Virus record (IMG/VR): IMGVR_UViG_3300009502_000130
Coordinates: 1-33,760 of that record
Source: a virus
DNA: 33,760 nucleotides
Reading direction: 5' to 3' (one strand)
Shown here: one piece after another, positions 32,913 through 33,760 of the stretch
Position numbering within the stretch: the first letter of the stretch is position 1
How the letters are laid out: every line of letters starts with the position of its first letter
Translations under genes and position numbers: made by a program
The notes under the pieces: generated by a model
Told to the model about the DNA's origin: nothing
Seen by the model: the letters and a program-made list of their open reading frames with translations, nothing else
The model's database searches: none

Positions 32913-32920
32913 TATTTATA
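32913..32920 (+). promoter_or_regulatory. TATTTATA late-promoter-like box
   Basis: TATATTTATA ends 4 nt before the ATG at 32925 (10 nt before the alternative ATG at 32931). Confidence 0.55.
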
Positions 32921-32924
32921 TCAA

Positions 32925-33632
32925 ATGGCTATGATAAAACTAAAAACACTTATAATGGAAGAAAGCTCCGATAGTATTGATTTGCAAGAAATCGCGAATT
33001 TACTTGAGCGAGGATATGGGGTTGTATTCGATACCAATGAAGTTCATGCCCGACCAGTGGGGCATTCGATTGAGATAATATTTAGATATCTCGACCATCC
33101 ATATAAAAAATTCGAACATAATACTGGAAGGTATAAAATTATAATTGATATTCGGTCATCATTATATCATGGAAAATATCCGTCGGCTATATTAAAACAA
33201 AACATACCAGATATAGAATATTTTGTAAGTTTCGAGGAGGAATCTCATTTCAAATCTACAAGCCAAAAATCTTCGTCGGAAGACTCTGACGATTCGTGGG
33301 AAGATCAAGGAGAACTTTCAGGTGATTCATGGAAAGGCACGGAGCCAGAAGAACTTCCCGACGATTCGTGGAAAGATACCACTCACGGGAAAATTATACA
33401 ACATATAGGAAATTGGATGAAAGATTTCAGGGACCGTGATATATGGCAAATTTTATATCTTCGTATGCAAGAACCGGATTGGAAAGAAAGCATAAACAAA
33501 ATCACTTTTGCGGGAGAAAATTGGTCATTATATAAAATAGTTTTATTATCAAAAGAAATTATTGATAACAACCTTGAATATTTTAATGGAGACGTAAAGC
33601 ATGTAAACAAAAGGTATCCTAGAAAAATGTGA
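32925..33632 (+). CDS. Tagged late protein with DSW repeats
   Basis: Not recognised. The 235-residue protein starts MAMIKLKTLIMEES; IME-E fits the (I/L)xE rule and IKLxxLI matches the tags at 14364 and 16377. If translation begins at the second ATG (32931) the protein starts MIKL exactly like those. After a folded-looking domain (15-110) comes an acidic, Ser-rich stretch with three DSW units (about 123-151: DDSWEDQ, GDSWKGT, DDSWKDT), then a helical C-terminal domain (155-235). It is followed directly by an IS605-type palindrome. Function unknown; probably packaged if the tag is real. Confidence 0.75.
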   Translation: MAMIKLKTLIMEESSDSIDLQEIANLLERGYGVVFDTNEVHARPVGHSIEIIFRYLDHPYKKFEHNTGRYKIIIDIRSSLYHGKYPSAILKQNIPDIEYFVSFEEESHFKSTSQKSSSEDSDDSWEDQGELSGDSWKGTEPEELPDDSWKDTTHGKIIQHIGNWMKDFRDRDIWQILYLRMQEPDWKESINKITFAGENWSLYKIVLLSKEIIDNNLEYFNGDVKHVNKRYPRKM

Positions 33633-33637
33633 GTATG

Positions 33638-33668
33638 GTGAATGCTCCCAACCTCTAAAGAGATTGGG
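33638..33668 (-). repeat. IS200/IS605-type palindrome (minus orientation)
   Basis: CCCAA-c-CTC and GAG-a-TTGGG (33647-33668) enclose a loop that reads TTTA on the minus strand. There it is preceded by GAAG and followed by GAGCATTCAC, as in the other IS605-like right ends. It lies 6 nt after the preceding stop codon. Confidence 0.5.
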
Positions 33669-33760
33669 CTTCTATGGTTCTTTAACGAGTACCAATGGAG
33701 TCCATCCCGAATCCAAACTCAAATTGTATGACATTGCTTGAAACATTATTCCGTATGGAA
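33669..33760. other. Window edge, possibly inside an IS605-like element
   Basis: No gene seen. If the palindrome at 33638-33668 is a minus-strand right end, this stretch and the sequence beyond would be the body of the element. One minus-strand frame is open from the window edge for about 27 codons, too little to identify. Confidence 0.25.

Noticed and set aside
1-33760. CRISPR arrays and tRNA genes
   Set aside because: No regularly spaced direct repeats and no cloverleaf with a conserved T-loop (GGTTCGAxTCC-type) were seen; a tRNA scan could still find a divergent one.

Overview
The window looks like part of the genome of a large, T4-like, contractile-tailed bacteriophage (Caudoviricetes, myovirus morphology). 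Two blocks of T4-type virion genes support this. On the + strand there is a prohead core/scaffold gene followed by a gp23-like major capsid gene. On the - strand, neck proteins gp13-like and gp14-like and a gp15-like tail terminator keep their T4 order, with a beta-helix tail spike inserted between gp14 and gp15. Nothing in the sequence identifies the host. I found no plasmid, chromosomal, rRNA, tRNA or CRISPR signature by eye.

Layout. 1-125: right end of an IS200/IS605-type element, resembling the 3' part of a TnpB guide RNA. 131-3054: a tag-repeat/zinc-ribbon protein, then an early operon of a RlaP-type nucleotidyltransferase and an ADP-ribosylglycohydrolase. 3059-6392 (-): a homing endonuclease and three small late proteins. 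6393-7020: a non-coding stretch with palindromes, a decayed IS605-like end and divergent late promoters. 7021-10412: scaffold, major capsid protein, terminator. 10584-14335: a zinc-finger/endonuclease/methyltransferase fusion, a C1 cysteine protease and an ATP-grasp protein. 14364-17132: small tagged proteins, one with a SWIM-like zinc motif, and a frameshifted HNH endonuclease. 17129-28550 (-, with one + strand endonuclease inserted): fiber-like protein, gp15, spike, gp14, unknown, gp13, endonuclease. 28677-33632: an unknown tagged protein, a 963-residue NUDIX/SleB/acetyltransferase-like/ADP-ribosyltransferase-like protein, a CCA-adding-enzyme-like head domain on the - strand, and a last tagged protein. 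The window ends in another IS605-type palindrome.

Three signals tie the window together. (1) Many small late genes start with a short basic/hydrophobic peptide ending in (I/L)xE, such as MIKLQHLLSE or MIKLKTLIME. This is the form of the T4 capsid-targeting sequence removed by prohead protease gp21, so these proteins may be packaged in the head and injected. (2) The octamer TATTTATA lies just before many of the same genes, 3-7 nt from the start codon in the tightest cases. That suggests a late promoter -10 element giving leaderless mRNAs. A second promoter class, TTGACN-N16/17-TATANT, lies 7-24 nt before the endonuclease, RlaP-like, ATP-grasp and CCA-enzyme genes. (3) At least six palindromes with TTTA or TTCA loops and IS200/IS605-type ends sit in the tightest gene junctions and in two cases supply the neighbour's stop codon.

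Taken together, I infer a set of late, possibly virion-packaged effectors. The window also encodes ADP-ribose chemistry (ART-like and NUDIX domains, ADP-ribosylglycohydrolase) and RNA-end enzymes (RlaP-like, CCA-enzyme-like), which could serve takeover or anti-defence roles. Five homing endonucleases are interspersed with structural genes. All functions are inferred by reading the sequence; no searches were run.
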